Assembly: GCF_026991475.1 (NCBI RefSeq)
Contig: NZ_JALXBK010000072.1
Coordinates: forward strand, 1 to 57,981
DNA length: 57,981 nucleotides
Source of the DNA: Sulfurimonas sp.
GTDB lineage: Bacteria; Campylobacterota; Campylobacteria; Campylobacterales; Sulfurimonadaceae
Direction of reading: 5' to 3'
The first letter of the stretch is position 1. Every line of letters starts with the position of its first letter. Of the stretch, positions 44,932-54,757 are shown one piece after another. Under the pieces are notes generated by a model. That model was not told where the DNA came from and ran no database searches. It worked only from the letters and a program-made list of their open reading frames with translations. The translations under genes and the position numbers were made by a program.

Positions 44932-46550
44932 TGAGATTTTTACTATTTCTCGTTATTTCTACGCTAGTGTTTGCTAAAACGCAGGAGACCTGTTACACCG
45001 TACAGTTAACAAGTTTCAAACTCAAAAAAAACTCCACTTATAATTTTAAATTACATAACTATCCTGATTCTTGCAAACTTCTCAAAATAAAATCAATATA
45101 TGCTATACGCTGCGGATGTTACAACCATTATGGAGAAGCCAAACATGAACAAAAAAAGCTCTCTAAAGATTACAACGGCAGTCTAATCATCAAAACATAT
45201 AAATATAGATTTAAAAAGCCTATACCTAAACGCAGTGAAGTAAAAGAGCAGACAATTCCAAACGCAGCGCCGCCACCTGTTACAAAAGAAGTTTCACAAC
45301 CCTTTAAAAAGAAAAATGTAACCATAAGCGCAGTAGAAGAGCCTAAGAAACCCAGTTTTATGGACTATATGTCATACAGAGGAGATCTTAACTGGATTAC
45401 ACAGTCTTATCTTATTGCACCAAAAGATAAAAATCCTGAAAATATTACACTAAACGCAGACCTTGAAGCTACCTACAAAAAAGATGCCCTGCAGCTGCAC
45501 ACAAAAATCAAACTCCAACAGGATTTGAATGACCTTGAGAGCGCTGCAAAAGATACACATAGAAGTTATGCGCGTATTGATGAGCTTTATGGAGAGTATG
45601 AGTTTGATGACTCTCAAGTGCTTGTGGGAAAAAGTATCCGTTTTTGGGGCGCACTGGAAGTACGAAATATTGCAAATGTTTTCAACCCTTATGATTTGCG
45701 AGCCGATCCATTTTACAAAACCAAGCTTGGTGTCATTAATGCAGAGTACACGCGTTATACCGAGACAGGAGAACTCTCTTTTATAGTACAACTTTACGAG
45801 CAGCCACGTGAAATGTCGGCATATCCTTATGTCTACTACTACTTTCCAAAAGACATCACCTACTCTAAAGATCTCAAAACGCAACATGGTCGCTACCGTC
45901 CAAACATCTATGTAAAGTATTCTGATTCATATGAGGGTGATGCTTATTCACTTGATTACAATGTCATTTTTCAAAACGGCTATGATTCACAGCGCTACTA
46001 CACCACACACCTTACAGCGAACAATGAAGTAGAGACAAATGAGCATGCTTACCTTGTCAACAAATTTATCACTTATGACACGCTGGTCTCAGGTGCGACA
46101 CTCTACAAACTCGAAGCAATTTTCACAGATGTTTTGAACAACGACCAAATCTCTGACTACTCGCATCTTGGTTTAGGGGTTGAGCATACCATCCCTCAAG
46201 TTTATGATGAAGCTGATTTGGGACTCCTTGCAGAGTACTATAGCTATGACACCATAGATGGTTCTAAACGCAACGACCTGCAACTTTTTGAAGTCTTTCA
46301 AAACGACCTCTTTTTAGGAGTACGATACAGCTTTAACAAAGGCGATGACTCAACTATTGTCGGTGGGGGTATTTTTGACCTTGATTATGATGAAGATGTT
46401 TACTACTTTGAGTACAACACACGCATAGCAGATAGCTATAAAATCACTTTTGACTACCGTTATATAGAGCCATCAAAGCACTATGCGACCGTATTTAATC
46501 TTATGGGAAGACACCAGAGAATCAGCCTTAAAGTCGGCTACTATTTTTAG
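44931..46550 (+). CDS. SPOR-like N-domain plus outer-membrane beta-barrel
   Basis: 539 residues. Signal peptide (MRFLLFLVISTLVFA), then about 70 residues resembling a SPOR domain (CYTVQLTSFKLKKN, YAIRCGCYNHYGEA), a proline-rich linker (about 95-130), then roughly 400 residues of alternating strands rich in Tyr/Asp turns, ending in GYYF, the usual barrel-end aromatic. The barrel recalls the DUF1302 proteins found next to MMPL/RND pumps. SPOR domains bind denuded peptidoglycan, so this could anchor an envelope-spanning assembly. Four AAACGCAG copies at 44977-45459. Domain calls are by eye. Confidence 0.7.
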   Translation: MRFLLFLVISTLVFAKTQETCYTVQLTSFKLKKNSTYNFKLHNYPDSCKLLKIKSIYAIRCGCYNHYGEAKHEQKKLSKDYNGSLIIKTYKYRFKKPIPKRSEVKEQTIPNAAPPPVTKEVSQPFKKKNVTISAVEEPKKPSFMDYMSYRGDLNWITQSYLIAPKDKNPENITLNADLEATYKKDALQLHTKIKLQQDLNDLESAAKDTHRSYARIDELYGEYEFDDSQVLVGKSIRFWGALEVRNIANVFNPYDLRADPFYKTKLGVINAEYTRYTETGELSFIVQLYEQPREMSAYPYVYYYFPKDITYSKDLKTQHGRYRPNIYVKYSDSYEGDAYSLDYNVIFQNGYDSQRYYTTHLTANNEVETNEHAYLVNKFITYDTLVSGATLYKLEAIFTDVLNNDQISDYSHLGLGVEHTIPQVYDEADLGLLAEYYSYDTIDGSKRNDLQLFEVFQNDLFLGVRYSFNKGDDSTIVGGGIFDLDYDEDVYYFEYNTRIADSYKITFDYRYIEPSKHYATVFNLMGRHQRISLKVGYYF

Positions 46551-46559
46551 AGGATAAGC

Positions 46560-48848
46560 ATGAAAACATTTGTAAATTTAATAATTAAACTAAGATGGTA
46601 TATTGTAATTTTAATTCCTCTCATCACCATCGTACTTGGCTACCAGCTTAAAAATGCCCAGTTTGACGGCTCATACAGAATATGGTTTGAAGAGGGTTCA
46701 CAAACACTTAAAAAGTATGACGCTTTTAAAAACACCTTTGGCAATGACGACTCTATCATTATTGTATTTCATGATGAGAAAGGTGTTTTTAATAAAAAAG
46801 CACTGCATGTCATCGACAGACTGACAAATGAACTGTGGCAAACGCAGTACATAGCACGAGTAGATTCTCTTACAAACTACCAGTATGTACATAAGAGCAA
46901 AGAGGATGAAGATGAGATTTTGATTGGAAATTTCATCAAAGAGATTAACACACTTACACCAAAAGAGCTGCAACAAAAAGAGAAGATTGCCCTGCATGAA
47001 GACCTGCTAGTAAATCGCATCATCAGTAAAGATGGTAAAACCACAATGATAGTAGGACGACTAAACCCTAAAGCAGGTGTAACCATAGGTGCATCCAAAC
47101 ACATTATGAAAGACATTAACAGGTACATCGCCGATGAAAATACAAGCGGCTACACTTTTCATCTTGCAGGCGGTCCTGTTGTAAATACAACATTTAGCAC
47201 TTTAGCACAGTATGATGTAAAAACTTTTACTCCCTTAGTTATTCTCATTGCCATGCTTATTTTATGGCTGATTTTTAGAAAACTCTCTGGTGTGATTTTA
47301 ACACTTTTGGTAGTGATTTTTACCTTTATCATCGTGCTTGCTGTGCAGACAATGCTTGGCTACAAACTCAACAACTTTACAGCAAATATGCCTGTTTTTA
47401 TCATCGCTATTGGCATAGCCGATGCGATGCACATCTTTTGGGTCTATCTCTTAGGGCGCAAAAATGGCATGGATAATTACGAAGCTATTTACAACACGCT
47501 TAGTAAAAATATGCTTGCTACATTTCTCACCTCGCTGACTACAGCCATAGGTTTTGCTTCGCTTGGCATTTCACACATTGTACCCATTAAAACACTTGGA
47601 ATTGCTACTGCAAACGCAGCGATGCTTGCGTTTGTGCTAACCATTCTTTTTGTACCTGCAGCTTTAGCGATTTTAAACATCAAAGTAAAAGAAAAACCGA
47701 CAAAAGATGACAAAGGCATTAGTGAATTTGCAAAAAAATATGCAAAGTTCATTCTTCGTAACGATACAAAGATTATTATCGCAACTTTCATCATTGCCTC
47801 TAGCATAGGTTTTGGTTTGACAAAGCTCAAGGTGGACTCAAACGCAGTGAAGTACTTCAAAGAAGATGTTCCCTTTAGACAGACTGTAAAAATTATCCAA
47901 AAGAGTCTTACCGGACCATTAAGCTATGAAATAATTATAGATTCTAAAAAAATGGATGGCATTAAAGACGCTGCGTTTATGAAAACAGTTGATAAATTCT
48001 CAAAAGAGTTCATTGCACAATTTCCAAACGCAAGGCATACCTCTTCACTTGTAGATGTTGTCAAAAAATTTAATGAAGTCATCAACTCTAGTAAAACCAT
48101 TCCAAGTTCAAATGCTCTCATAGCACAGTACCTTTTACTCTACTCACTTTCATTACCACAAGGAATGGAAATAAATGACAAAATGGATGTAAACGAGCAA
48201 CTGCTGCGTTTAACAGCCTCTATGAATGTAGCTGACAGTTCACAAGATCTCAAGCAGATAGCTTGGATACAAAAATGGTGGCAAAAAACTCCCTACTCCG
48301 TTGAAGTAGATGGTCAAACAGCCATGTTTGCACATATGCAGCATGATGTAACAGATACACTCATAAACTCTCTACTGCTCTCTATTGTGGTGACCTCTTT
48401 TGTAATGCTGCTCATATTTAGAAGCATCAAAATGATACCACTCTTCATCATTCCAAATGTCCTGCCTATTGTACTTGTCATTGGAGTAATGGGATGGCTG
48501 GGAATTAGCATAGATATAGGAGTAGCTGCTTCTGGCGCTATTATCTTGGGTATTGCCATAGATGACACCATACATTTTTTAATCAAATATACAGAGGCAC
48601 GCAAACGAGGTCTCTCTCTTGAAGAGGCACTTGCATATGTCATGCACTATGCAGGTTCAGCAATGATTTTAACGACTCTCGTCCTTAGTTGTTCATTTAT
48701 TGTTTTTGTATTTTCACAATTTATGCTCAATGCAAACTTTGGACTTATTACCGCCATTGCACTGCTTATTGCCGTAGCAATTGACTTGCTACTACTCCCA
48801 GCTCTCATCAGTAAAATGGAAACAAAAAAGAAGGAAAAAACATGTTAG
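46560..48848 (+). CDS. MMPL/RND superfamily lipid-type transporter
   Basis: 762 residues, about 12 membrane helices in two repeats with large periplasmic loops after helices 1 and 7. TPLVILIAMLILWLIFRK, IGIADAMHIFWVY and ILGIAIDDTIHFLIKYTEA contain the Asp residues of the proton relay expected in the MMPL/HpnN/SSD class. No adaptor (HlyD-type) gene is adjacent, which argues for lipid transport rather than drug efflux. The last 7 bases overlap the acyltransferase gene. Six AAACGCAG copies, the last at 48204. Confidence 0.92.
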   Translation: MKTFVNLIIKLRWYIVILIPLITIVLGYQLKNAQFDGSYRIWFEEGSQTLKKYDAFKNTFGNDDSIIIVFHDEKGVFNKKALHVIDRLTNELWQTQYIARVDSLTNYQYVHKSKEDEDEILIGNFIKEINTLTPKELQQKEKIALHEDLLVNRIISKDGKTTMIVGRLNPKAGVTIGASKHIMKDINRYIADENTSGYTFHLAGGPVVNTTFSTLAQYDVKTFTPLVILIAMLILWLIFRKLSGVILTLLVVIFTFIIVLAVQTMLGYKLNNFTANMPVFIIAIGIADAMHIFWVYLLGRKNGMDNYEAIYNTLSKNMLATFLTSLTTAIGFASLGISHIVPIKTLGIATANAAMLAFVLTILFVPAALAILNIKVKEKPTKDDKGISEFAKKYAKFILRNDTKIIIATFIIASSIGFGLTKLKVDSNAVKYFKEDVPFRQTVKIIQKSLTGPLSYEIIIDSKKMDGIKDAAFMKTVDKFSKEFIAQFPNARHTSSLVDVVKKFNEVINSSKTIPSSNALIAQYLLLYSLSLPQGMEINDKMDVNEQLLRLTASMNVADSSQDLKQIAWIQKWWQKTPYSVEVDGQTAMFAHMQHDVTDTLINSLLLSIVVTSFVMLLIFRSIKMIPLFIIPNVLPIVLVIGVMGWLGISIDIGVAASGAIILGIAIDDTIHFLIKYTEARKRGLSLEEALAYVMHYAGSAMILTTLVLSCSFIVFVFSQFMLNANFGLITAIALLIAVAIDLLLLPALISKMETKKKEKTC

Positions 48849-50590
48849 ATATTGAAAAAGCTTACAATAAAAATTTTGCAAAATTAAATGAGAAACTACC
48901 AAAAGGTGTCAATAGATTTTTTATTAAGATGTTGCAAAGACTCTTTCATGAAAAAACATTCAACGATATACATGCAAAAAATCACTATAAAACAAATTTA
49001 GACTTTGTAGATAGTATGGTAGAAAATTTGGGTATTCGTTATATGGTGGAACCAAATGAACTTGGCAACATCCCATCAATAGGACGTGTTTTAGTCATTG
49101 CAAACCATATAACCGGAGCATCTGATGCTTTTACACTTGTACAACTTATTGCAAATGCAAGAGAAAACAGAAAAGTAAAATTGATGGTGAATGGAATGTT
49201 GATGGGTGTCAAACAAGCAGAGGGCATACTCATTCCAGTTGACAACATTAGCGGAAATATTACAAAAAAGAGTTTTCAAGCCATAAATACAGCGCTGCAA
49301 AATGAAGAGGCTGTTGTCATTTTTCCTGCTGGAATAGTAAGCAGACTCAGTTGGCAGGGCATTAAAGATTTACCATGGAAAGCAAGCTTTTTAAAAATTG
49401 CAAAAAAAAATCATACACCTATTTTACCTATACGCATAGAGGCAAGAAACAGCATACTTTTTTACCTTGTTTCACTCATTTTGCCAATGAAGTTTAGCGG
49501 ACTCATGCTACCAAGGGAGTTCGCAATATCGGGTACATTACCACCACTTCATTATCACATAGGAAAGGTCATTCCTCCTGCCTCTTTTTGCGATAAAAAA
49601 ATACAAATCAATGAGTATGTAGAGATGTTCTATAAGCACCTCTACAACTTAGGTACAAAAAAAGGTGAGCTACTACAAACACAAAACACCATCATTCCTA
49701 CCACGAGTAAAATGCTGCTCAAAGCCGAGGTAGCACGTGCTGAACAACTTGGACGCACATCAGACAATAAACGCATTATATTGGCAGATGTCGAGCATAC
49801 TACTTCACTTATTCGTGAACTTGGACGCGCAAGAGAAATCTCCTTTCGTGCTATTGGTGGAGGAACAGGAAAAACAAAAGACAATGACCTCTATGATGAC
49901 TATTATAAACATCTCATACTTTGGGATGATGAAGATTTAGAGATTGTCGGAGCATATAGAATTGGTGAAACACAAGATATTGTAAAGCATAGAGGAATGC
50001 AGGGCTTATACACATATAATTTTTCTACTTATGACAAAAATTTTCAAAACTATATTGACAAATCTGTGGAACTTGGACGGAGTTTTATCCTACCAAAATA
50101 CTGGGGTTCACGAGCATTAGACAACCTCTGGCAGGGTGTAGGTGCATACCTTGCAAAACACCATAACATTATATATACCTATGGTACAGTTACCATCAAT
50201 GCAGATACACCAAAAAAAGCAGTAGCAGCACTTGTATACTTTTACTCACGCTATTTTTCTTCTCAAGAAAAAATCATGACAGCTAAAACACCATATATAA
50301 TGAGTGAAAAATACAAAACAGAGTTTGATGCACTCTTTCATGCTCCAACATATAAAGAAAATTTTATCATTTTAAAGCAGTATCTAAAAAGTTTAAATAC
50401 TGCCATACCTACACTTTTTAAACAGTATACTGAGCTTTATGAAGAGGGAGCCGTACGCTTTTTAGACTTTAGTGTAAATGACGCTCTCCACGGTGTTGTA
50501 GAGGGATTTATTATGGCGGATAACTCAAAAATGAAAGAGTCTAAACGCAAGAGATATATAAAAAAATATTTAACAAACTTACCCCAGTAA
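48842..50590 (+). CDS. bifunctional acyltransferase, OlsF-like (ornithine lipid synthase candidate)
   Basis: 582 residues in two parts. Residues about 50-260 form an LPLAT/PlsC-type domain with NHITGASDAF, the Hx5D form seen in the hemolysin/OlsF branch, and FPAGIVSR. Residues about 285-510 match the GNAT-like OlsB domain (EISFRAIGGGTGKTKDNDLYDDYY, cut here as EISFRAIGGGTGKT; YKHLILWDDED; IVGAYRIG). This order is that of OlsF, which N-acylates ornithine and then O-acylates the product. It overlaps the MMPL gene, suggesting that a lipid made here is moved by that transporter. Product identity is inference; other acylated amino acids are possible. Confidence 0.82.
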   Translation: MLDIEKAYNKNFAKLNEKLPKGVNRFFIKMLQRLFHEKTFNDIHAKNHYKTNLDFVDSMVENLGIRYMVEPNELGNIPSIGRVLVIANHITGASDAFTLVQLIANARENRKVKLMVNGMLMGVKQAEGILIPVDNISGNITKKSFQAINTALQNEEAVVIFPAGIVSRLSWQGIKDLPWKASFLKIAKKNHTPILPIRIEARNSILFYLVSLILPMKFSGLMLPREFAISGTLPPLHYHIGKVIPPASFCDKKIQINEYVEMFYKHLYNLGTKKGELLQTQNTIIPTTSKMLLKAEVARAEQLGRTSDNKRIILADVEHTTSLIRELGRAREISFRAIGGGTGKTKDNDLYDDYYKHLILWDDEDLEIVGAYRIGETQDIVKHRGMQGLYTYNFSTYDKNFQNYIDKSVELGRSFILPKYWGSRALDNLWQGVGAYLAKHHNIIYTYGTVTINADTPKKAVAALVYFYSRYFSSQEKIMTAKTPYIMSEKYKTEFDALFHAPTYKENFIILKQYLKSLNTAIPTLFKQYTELYEEGAVRFLDFSVNDALHGVVEGFIMADNSKMKESKRKRYIKKYLTNLPQ

Positions 50591-51196
50591 TAAAATGAGA
50601 GAAACACGATCACTTACATCTGCTTTTTGAAATATATTTCTTATATGACCTTTAACAGTAGAGAGTGCGAGTTGTTCTTTGTAGGCTATCTCTTTATTTG
50701 AAAGTCCCTGTGCTAAATAACTTAAAATTACATGCTCTTTATTCGTCAACTCTTTGACAAAATCTGGCTCTTTATTCTTCTCTTTATCATTCTCTTTTAT
50801 AAAACTGTTTATGATGTATTGCGTTAAATCTAAAAAAAACCAGTTCTTTCCATTCTCCACACTCTCCACCATTTGAAGTAAATTTACTTTATGTATAAAA
50901 CTATTTTCATATCCCTTAATATTTTTACCTATCAGCTTCACTGCATGGTCCACATCAGGAAAATTATGAAATAAAAGTAAATCAATATGAGTAAAAATAG
51001 CTAAATTTTCTAATACTTCTTCTATATCACTTACACTCTGTTCATCAAGCATAACAATGGTTTTTTCATCAGTTAAACGAAGATGTTTAATTAAATTTTC
51101 AAACTCTTCTATAGTCGTAGTACTATATCCATCTAAGGCATTCTTCCAATGTTTTTCAATTGCAGATGAATTAGTAAAAATTATAATATTTTTCAT
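50579..51196 (-). CDS. LuxR-family regulator with an atypical receiver domain
   Basis: 205 residues from ATG 51196. The last 60 residues are a LuxR/GerE HTH (LTNKEHVILSYLAQGLSNKEIA, cut as LTNKEHVILSYLAQG; STVKGHIRNIF). The first 120 resemble a response-regulator fold, with IVMLDEQS as the likely beta3 Asp, but the early acidic pair and the usual Lys are hard to find, so phosphorylation is uncertain. GTG at 51208 would overlap the hlyD-type gene; ATG 51196 sits 1 base after that gene's stop. Its last 12 bases overlap the convergent OlsF-like gene. It likely controls the adhesin and secretion genes. Confidence 0.85.
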   Translation of the reverse strand: MKNIIIFTNSSAIEKHWKNALDGYSTTTIEEFENLIKHLRLTDEKTIVMLDEQSVSDIEEVLENLAIFTHIDLLLFHNFPDVDHAVKLIGKNIKGYENSFIHKVNLLQMVESVENGKNWFFLDLTQYIINSFIKENDKEKNKEPDFVKELTNKEHVILSYLAQGLSNKEIAYKEQLALSTVKGHIRNIFQKADVSDRVSLILLLG

Positions 51197-51197
51197 T

Positions 51198-52580
51198 TTA
51201 GCGCTCACTTAATGTATTTATAAACGCTCTGCGAATAGGCTTAAGTATATAATCTAATACAGTCTTTTTCCCCGTAATTATATCAACATCAGCTGTCATA
51301 CCGGCAATGAGCTTTAACTTATTATCTTTGGTTCCCAAATAATTTTTATTTGTCTTTATCTTAACAAGATAATAGCTTTTTTTATCAATCTTATCGACAA
51401 TAGTATCAGCACTAATATGTGTCAGAACACCATTCAATGCTCCATAAATAGCAAAATCATAAGCAGAAAATTTTATAATAGCTTTTTGTCCTGGGTATAA
51501 AAAGGCTATATCAGAAGGTCGAATTTTTGCTTCTACTATAAGGTTGTCTTGTGAAGGGACAATTTTTACAAGATCCATTCCAGGTTTAACAACACCACCA
51601 ATAGTATTGACTAAAATCTGATTAATAGTTCCATTAACAGGAGAGCGTATAAAACTACGTTTTACCTTATACTCTTGTGCAATATTCATTTTACTTATGC
51701 GTTCCATCTCTGCTTTTGTTTTATTATAATTCTCTTTTGCAGCATTCTTAAACTTAAGTTTCACCTCTTTAATATTGTTTTTTTGCTCTTCAATAATGGA
51801 GATAAGTCTTGGTATAGAGAGCTTTATTGCCTCTACTTCTCCATGTAAACTTCCTGCCTTTCTTTGAAGCTGAAGAAATTCAACTTCAGAAACAATACCT
51901 TTTTTTACTAGCGGTTTATTGATTTGAATCTCTTTTGCTAGAAGTACATAATTTGATTTTAACTGCCTTAATTTAGCTTCTGCCTCTTTTCTTTCTGTTC
52001 TTTTTTGACTTAGACGACGTTGATAAATACGAATATTATTATTTAATTGTTCTTTATTAGTCAAATAGAGTGACCTTTCATGCTTAAATAATTCAGGAGC
52101 TATTTTCGAGAGTTTTTTATTAATTTGAAAAGGTTTACCAGAAGACTCTGCAATTAAGCGTATACTTTTTGCCCAAAGTTCATTGTATCGCAACTGATTT
52201 TCCATATACTTACTCTTAAAATCTGTATCATCTATTTTAAGAAGAATTTGTCCCTTTTTAACATTTTCACCCTCTTTTACAAGTATTTCATTTACTACAC
52301 CACCCTCTAAATTTTGCACAATTTGTAATTGCTGTGAAGGTATAATTTTTCCTTGACCTCTCGTTAAAGCATCAATTTTAGCATAATATGCCCAACCTAT
52401 AAGCCATATTACAATAATCGCGGCCAACCAAAGAATAATACGTGTTTTCATTTTTGTCTGCATTAATATTGCCGCACTGACTGAATTCATATATTTCAAA
52501 TCATCTTCATCTTTGACAGAAAATTTTTTTAAATCTTTTTTATTGTAAGGAGATTCAACAAATTTATCATGCAAACTCAT
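51198..52580 (-). CDS. type I secretion periplasmic adaptor (HlyD/LapC family)
   Basis: 460 residues. Short cytoplasmic N-terminus, membrane helix near 48-68 (IILWLAAIIVIWLIGWAYYA), lipoyl halves (GGVVNEILVKEGENVKKGQ and FIRSPVNGTINQ), a long alpha-hairpin coiled coil between them (about 140-290) and the C-terminal RPSDIAFLYPGQKA beta domain. It bridges the inner-membrane ABC exporter and TolC. The ATG overlaps the ABC gene stop by 4 bases. Confidence 0.95.
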   Translation of the reverse strand: MSLHDKFVESPYNKKDLKKFSVKDEDDLKYMNSVSAAILMQTKMKTRIILWLAAIIVIWLIGWAYYAKIDALTRGQGKIIPSQQLQIVQNLEGGVVNEILVKEGENVKKGQILLKIDDTDFKSKYMENQLRYNELWAKSIRLIAESSGKPFQINKKLSKIAPELFKHERSLYLTNKEQLNNNIRIYQRRLSQKRTERKEAEAKLRQLKSNYVLLAKEIQINKPLVKKGIVSEVEFLQLQRKAGSLHGEVEAIKLSIPRLISIIEEQKNNIKEVKLKFKNAAKENYNKTKAEMERISKMNIAQEYKVKRSFIRSPVNGTINQILVNTIGGVVKPGMDLVKIVPSQDNLIVEAKIRPSDIAFLYPGQKAIIKFSAYDFAIYGALNGVLTHISADTIVDKIDKKSYYLVKIKTNKNYLGTKDNKLKLIAGMTADVDIITGKKTVLDYILKPIRRAFINTLSER

Positions 52581-54757
52581 GCTGTTAATCCTTGTTGGTT
52601 TACTTTTAATTTTTGTAAAACATCCCGATAAGTACCATCAATTAGTATCTTCCCTTGTTCAAGTAAAATAAGCCTTTTAGTAATTTGCAAAAGAGTATTT
52701 TTATGAGAGACCAAAAGCAATGTCTTATTTTTTTGATACTCTTTAAGATACTCTATAAATTTTGCTTCACTTGTACTATCCATTGAGTTAGTTGGTTCAT
52801 CAAGCAGTAAAATAGGAGTCTCTCTAATAAAAGCTCGAGCAATAGAAATAGACTGTTTTTGTCCACCAGACAATCCATCTCCTCTCTCTAGTACCGGCAT
52901 ATCAAAACCTAGTGGATGAATATCAACAAATGTTTGAGTCCCACTGATTTGAGATGTTTGTAAAATTTCATCATCATTAGCATCAGGAGCACGTACAACA
53001 ATATTTTCTTTTAGTGTACCTTTAAAAAGAATGGTATCTTGAGGGACATAAGAAATTTCATTTCTCAAATCTGCAGGATCTATCTGCTTAATATCTATGC
53101 CATCCATCAGTATAGAACCTTCATCAGGTTCATAAAGACCTAAAATAAGTTTTTCTATACTTGTTTTTCCAGAGCCATTACTTCCAATGAGACCAACAGA
53201 TTCTCCAGGGTTAATTGTAAAACTAACATTGTCCAAAACTTTTTTCTCAGTTCCAGGATAAGTAAAACTAACATTTTGAAACTCTATTTTTCCTTTAAAA
53301 GATGGACGTTGTACAAACTTCTTACCCTCTTCTCTCTCTACTGGCATTTTCATAATATCGTCAAGTACTTTATAGGCAGTCTTCGTTTGTTGAAAATTTG
53401 ATACGAGAGAAGCAACTTGTGCAAGTGGTGCCAGCGTACGTGAACCAAGCATCACAACGGCAATAAGTCCACCAAGACTTAAAGTCTTCTCCCCAATTGC
53501 ATAAACTCCACCAATAATCATAAAAACAGTATTGATCTGAACTACAAAATTGACTACACTAGATATAGAATTAGAAAGAATTTTAGATTTCAGACCTTTT
53601 TGAGAGACATCACCCGTTGCCTCTTCCCATTTCCATTGTGAATGTCCACTAATGCCCAATGCTTTGATGGTTTCAAGTGCCGTAAGTGACTCTATTAAAA
53701 CTCCATTTTTACGTGCAGCAGCTTCATAAGTACTCTCAATGCTCCTTTGCATAGGATTTTTAATAATTAAACTATAAATAACAATAATAGAAGCACTAAT
53801 CAATGGAATGGCAACTATCCAGCCACCAATAAGGTAGATAACAAAAAGAAAAATAAGCGCAAATGGAAGATCAATCATTGTTGCAATAGAAGATGAAGTA
53901 AAAAAGTTCCTAATAGTGTCAAAATCTTTAAGATTACTGGCAAAAGAACCTATAGAGTGCGGCCGATGTGACATTTTTATATTTAAGACCTGTTCATAAA
54001 GGATTGAAGACATAATTACATCACTCTTTTTAGCTGCATTCTCTAAAAAATAAGAGCGTAAAAATTTTAAAATTAAATCAAATACATATATTACAATTAT
54101 ACCACTTGCAAAAATCCACATAGTATCAAGTGCATTATTTGGCACAACCCTATCATAGATATTCATAGTAAAAATAGGTGTCGCAAGAATAAAAAGATTA
54201 ATAAGCAAAGAGGCAACAATCACATCAAAATAAATTTTCTTTGAATATGCAATAGTGCCCCAGAACCAATGCTTTTTCTCATGTTTCAAAATTTTTCTGT
54301 GAGCATCTTTATAGTGATGTTCAGGTTTGAGTAAAAAAGCAAAATTAATATACTCTTTCTCGAGATCTTCAACTTTTATCCAGCTAGCACCCTCACCTAT
54401 ATCAGGTAAAATAATTTTTGCATACTGTCTATTTGAACTAATTTCTACCAATATACATGCATTCTCTTTTTCATCATCCCCTTTAAGTATAAGTATGACT
54501 GGCAATAAAAGAGGGGATATATCTTTAAATGCATAGCCAACTAACTTTGAAGTAAACCCAGCACGCTTTGCTGCTCTTGAAAAAGCAGATTTTGAGGCTT
54601 TTTCATTAAGAGAAAAGAGCTGTGGAGTGACCCTTCCCGGTTCTACAGGTAAATCTGCAACAAGAGCATCTGCAGAATATGGTCTATTATAGAGTTTAGT
54701 AAAAAGTACCAAACACTCTAAAACAGGATCCTTATATTGACTATTTGACAGAGACAT
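52577..54757 (-). CDS. type I secretion ABC transporter (LapB/LssB type)
   Basis: 726 residues. An N-terminal C39-like domain (about 1-140) lacks the catalytic cysteine, as in LapB/HlyB exporters that bind but do not cut their cargo. Six membrane helices (about 165-440) precede the ATPase domain: GSNGSGKTS (Walker A), LSGGQKQSIS (signature), ILLLDEPTNS (Walker B) and the H-loop LLVSHKN. It powers export of a large C-terminally tagged protein, evidently the divergent adhesin. It overlaps the TolC-like gene by 17 bases. Confidence 0.96.
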   Translation of the reverse strand: MSLSNSQYKDPVLECLVLFTKLYNRPYSADALVADLPVEPGRVTPQLFSLNEKASKSAFSRAAKRAGFTSKLVGYAFKDISPLLLPVILILKGDDEKENACILVEISSNRQYAKIILPDIGEGASWIKVEDLEKEYINFAFLLKPEHHYKDAHRKILKHEKKHWFWGTIAYSKKIYFDVIVASLLINLFILATPIFTMNIYDRVVPNNALDTMWIFASGIIVIYVFDLILKFLRSYFLENAAKKSDVIMSSILYEQVLNIKMSHRPHSIGSFASNLKDFDTIRNFFTSSSIATMIDLPFALIFLFVIYLIGGWIVAIPLISASIIVIYSLIIKNPMQRSIESTYEAAARKNGVLIESLTALETIKALGISGHSQWKWEEATGDVSQKGLKSKILSNSISSVVNFVVQINTVFMIIGGVYAIGEKTLSLGGLIAVVMLGSRTLAPLAQVASLVSNFQQTKTAYKVLDDIMKMPVEREEGKKFVQRPSFKGKIEFQNVSFTYPGTEKKVLDNVSFTINPGESVGLIGSNGSGKTSIEKLILGLYEPDEGSILMDGIDIKQIDPADLRNEISYVPQDTILFKGTLKENIVVRAPDANDDEILQTSQISGTQTFVDIHPLGFDMPVLERGDGLSGGQKQSISIARAFIRETPILLLDEPTNSMDSTSEAKFIEYLKEYQKNKTLLLVSHKNTLLQITKRLILLEQGKILIDGTYRDVLQKLKVNQQGLTA

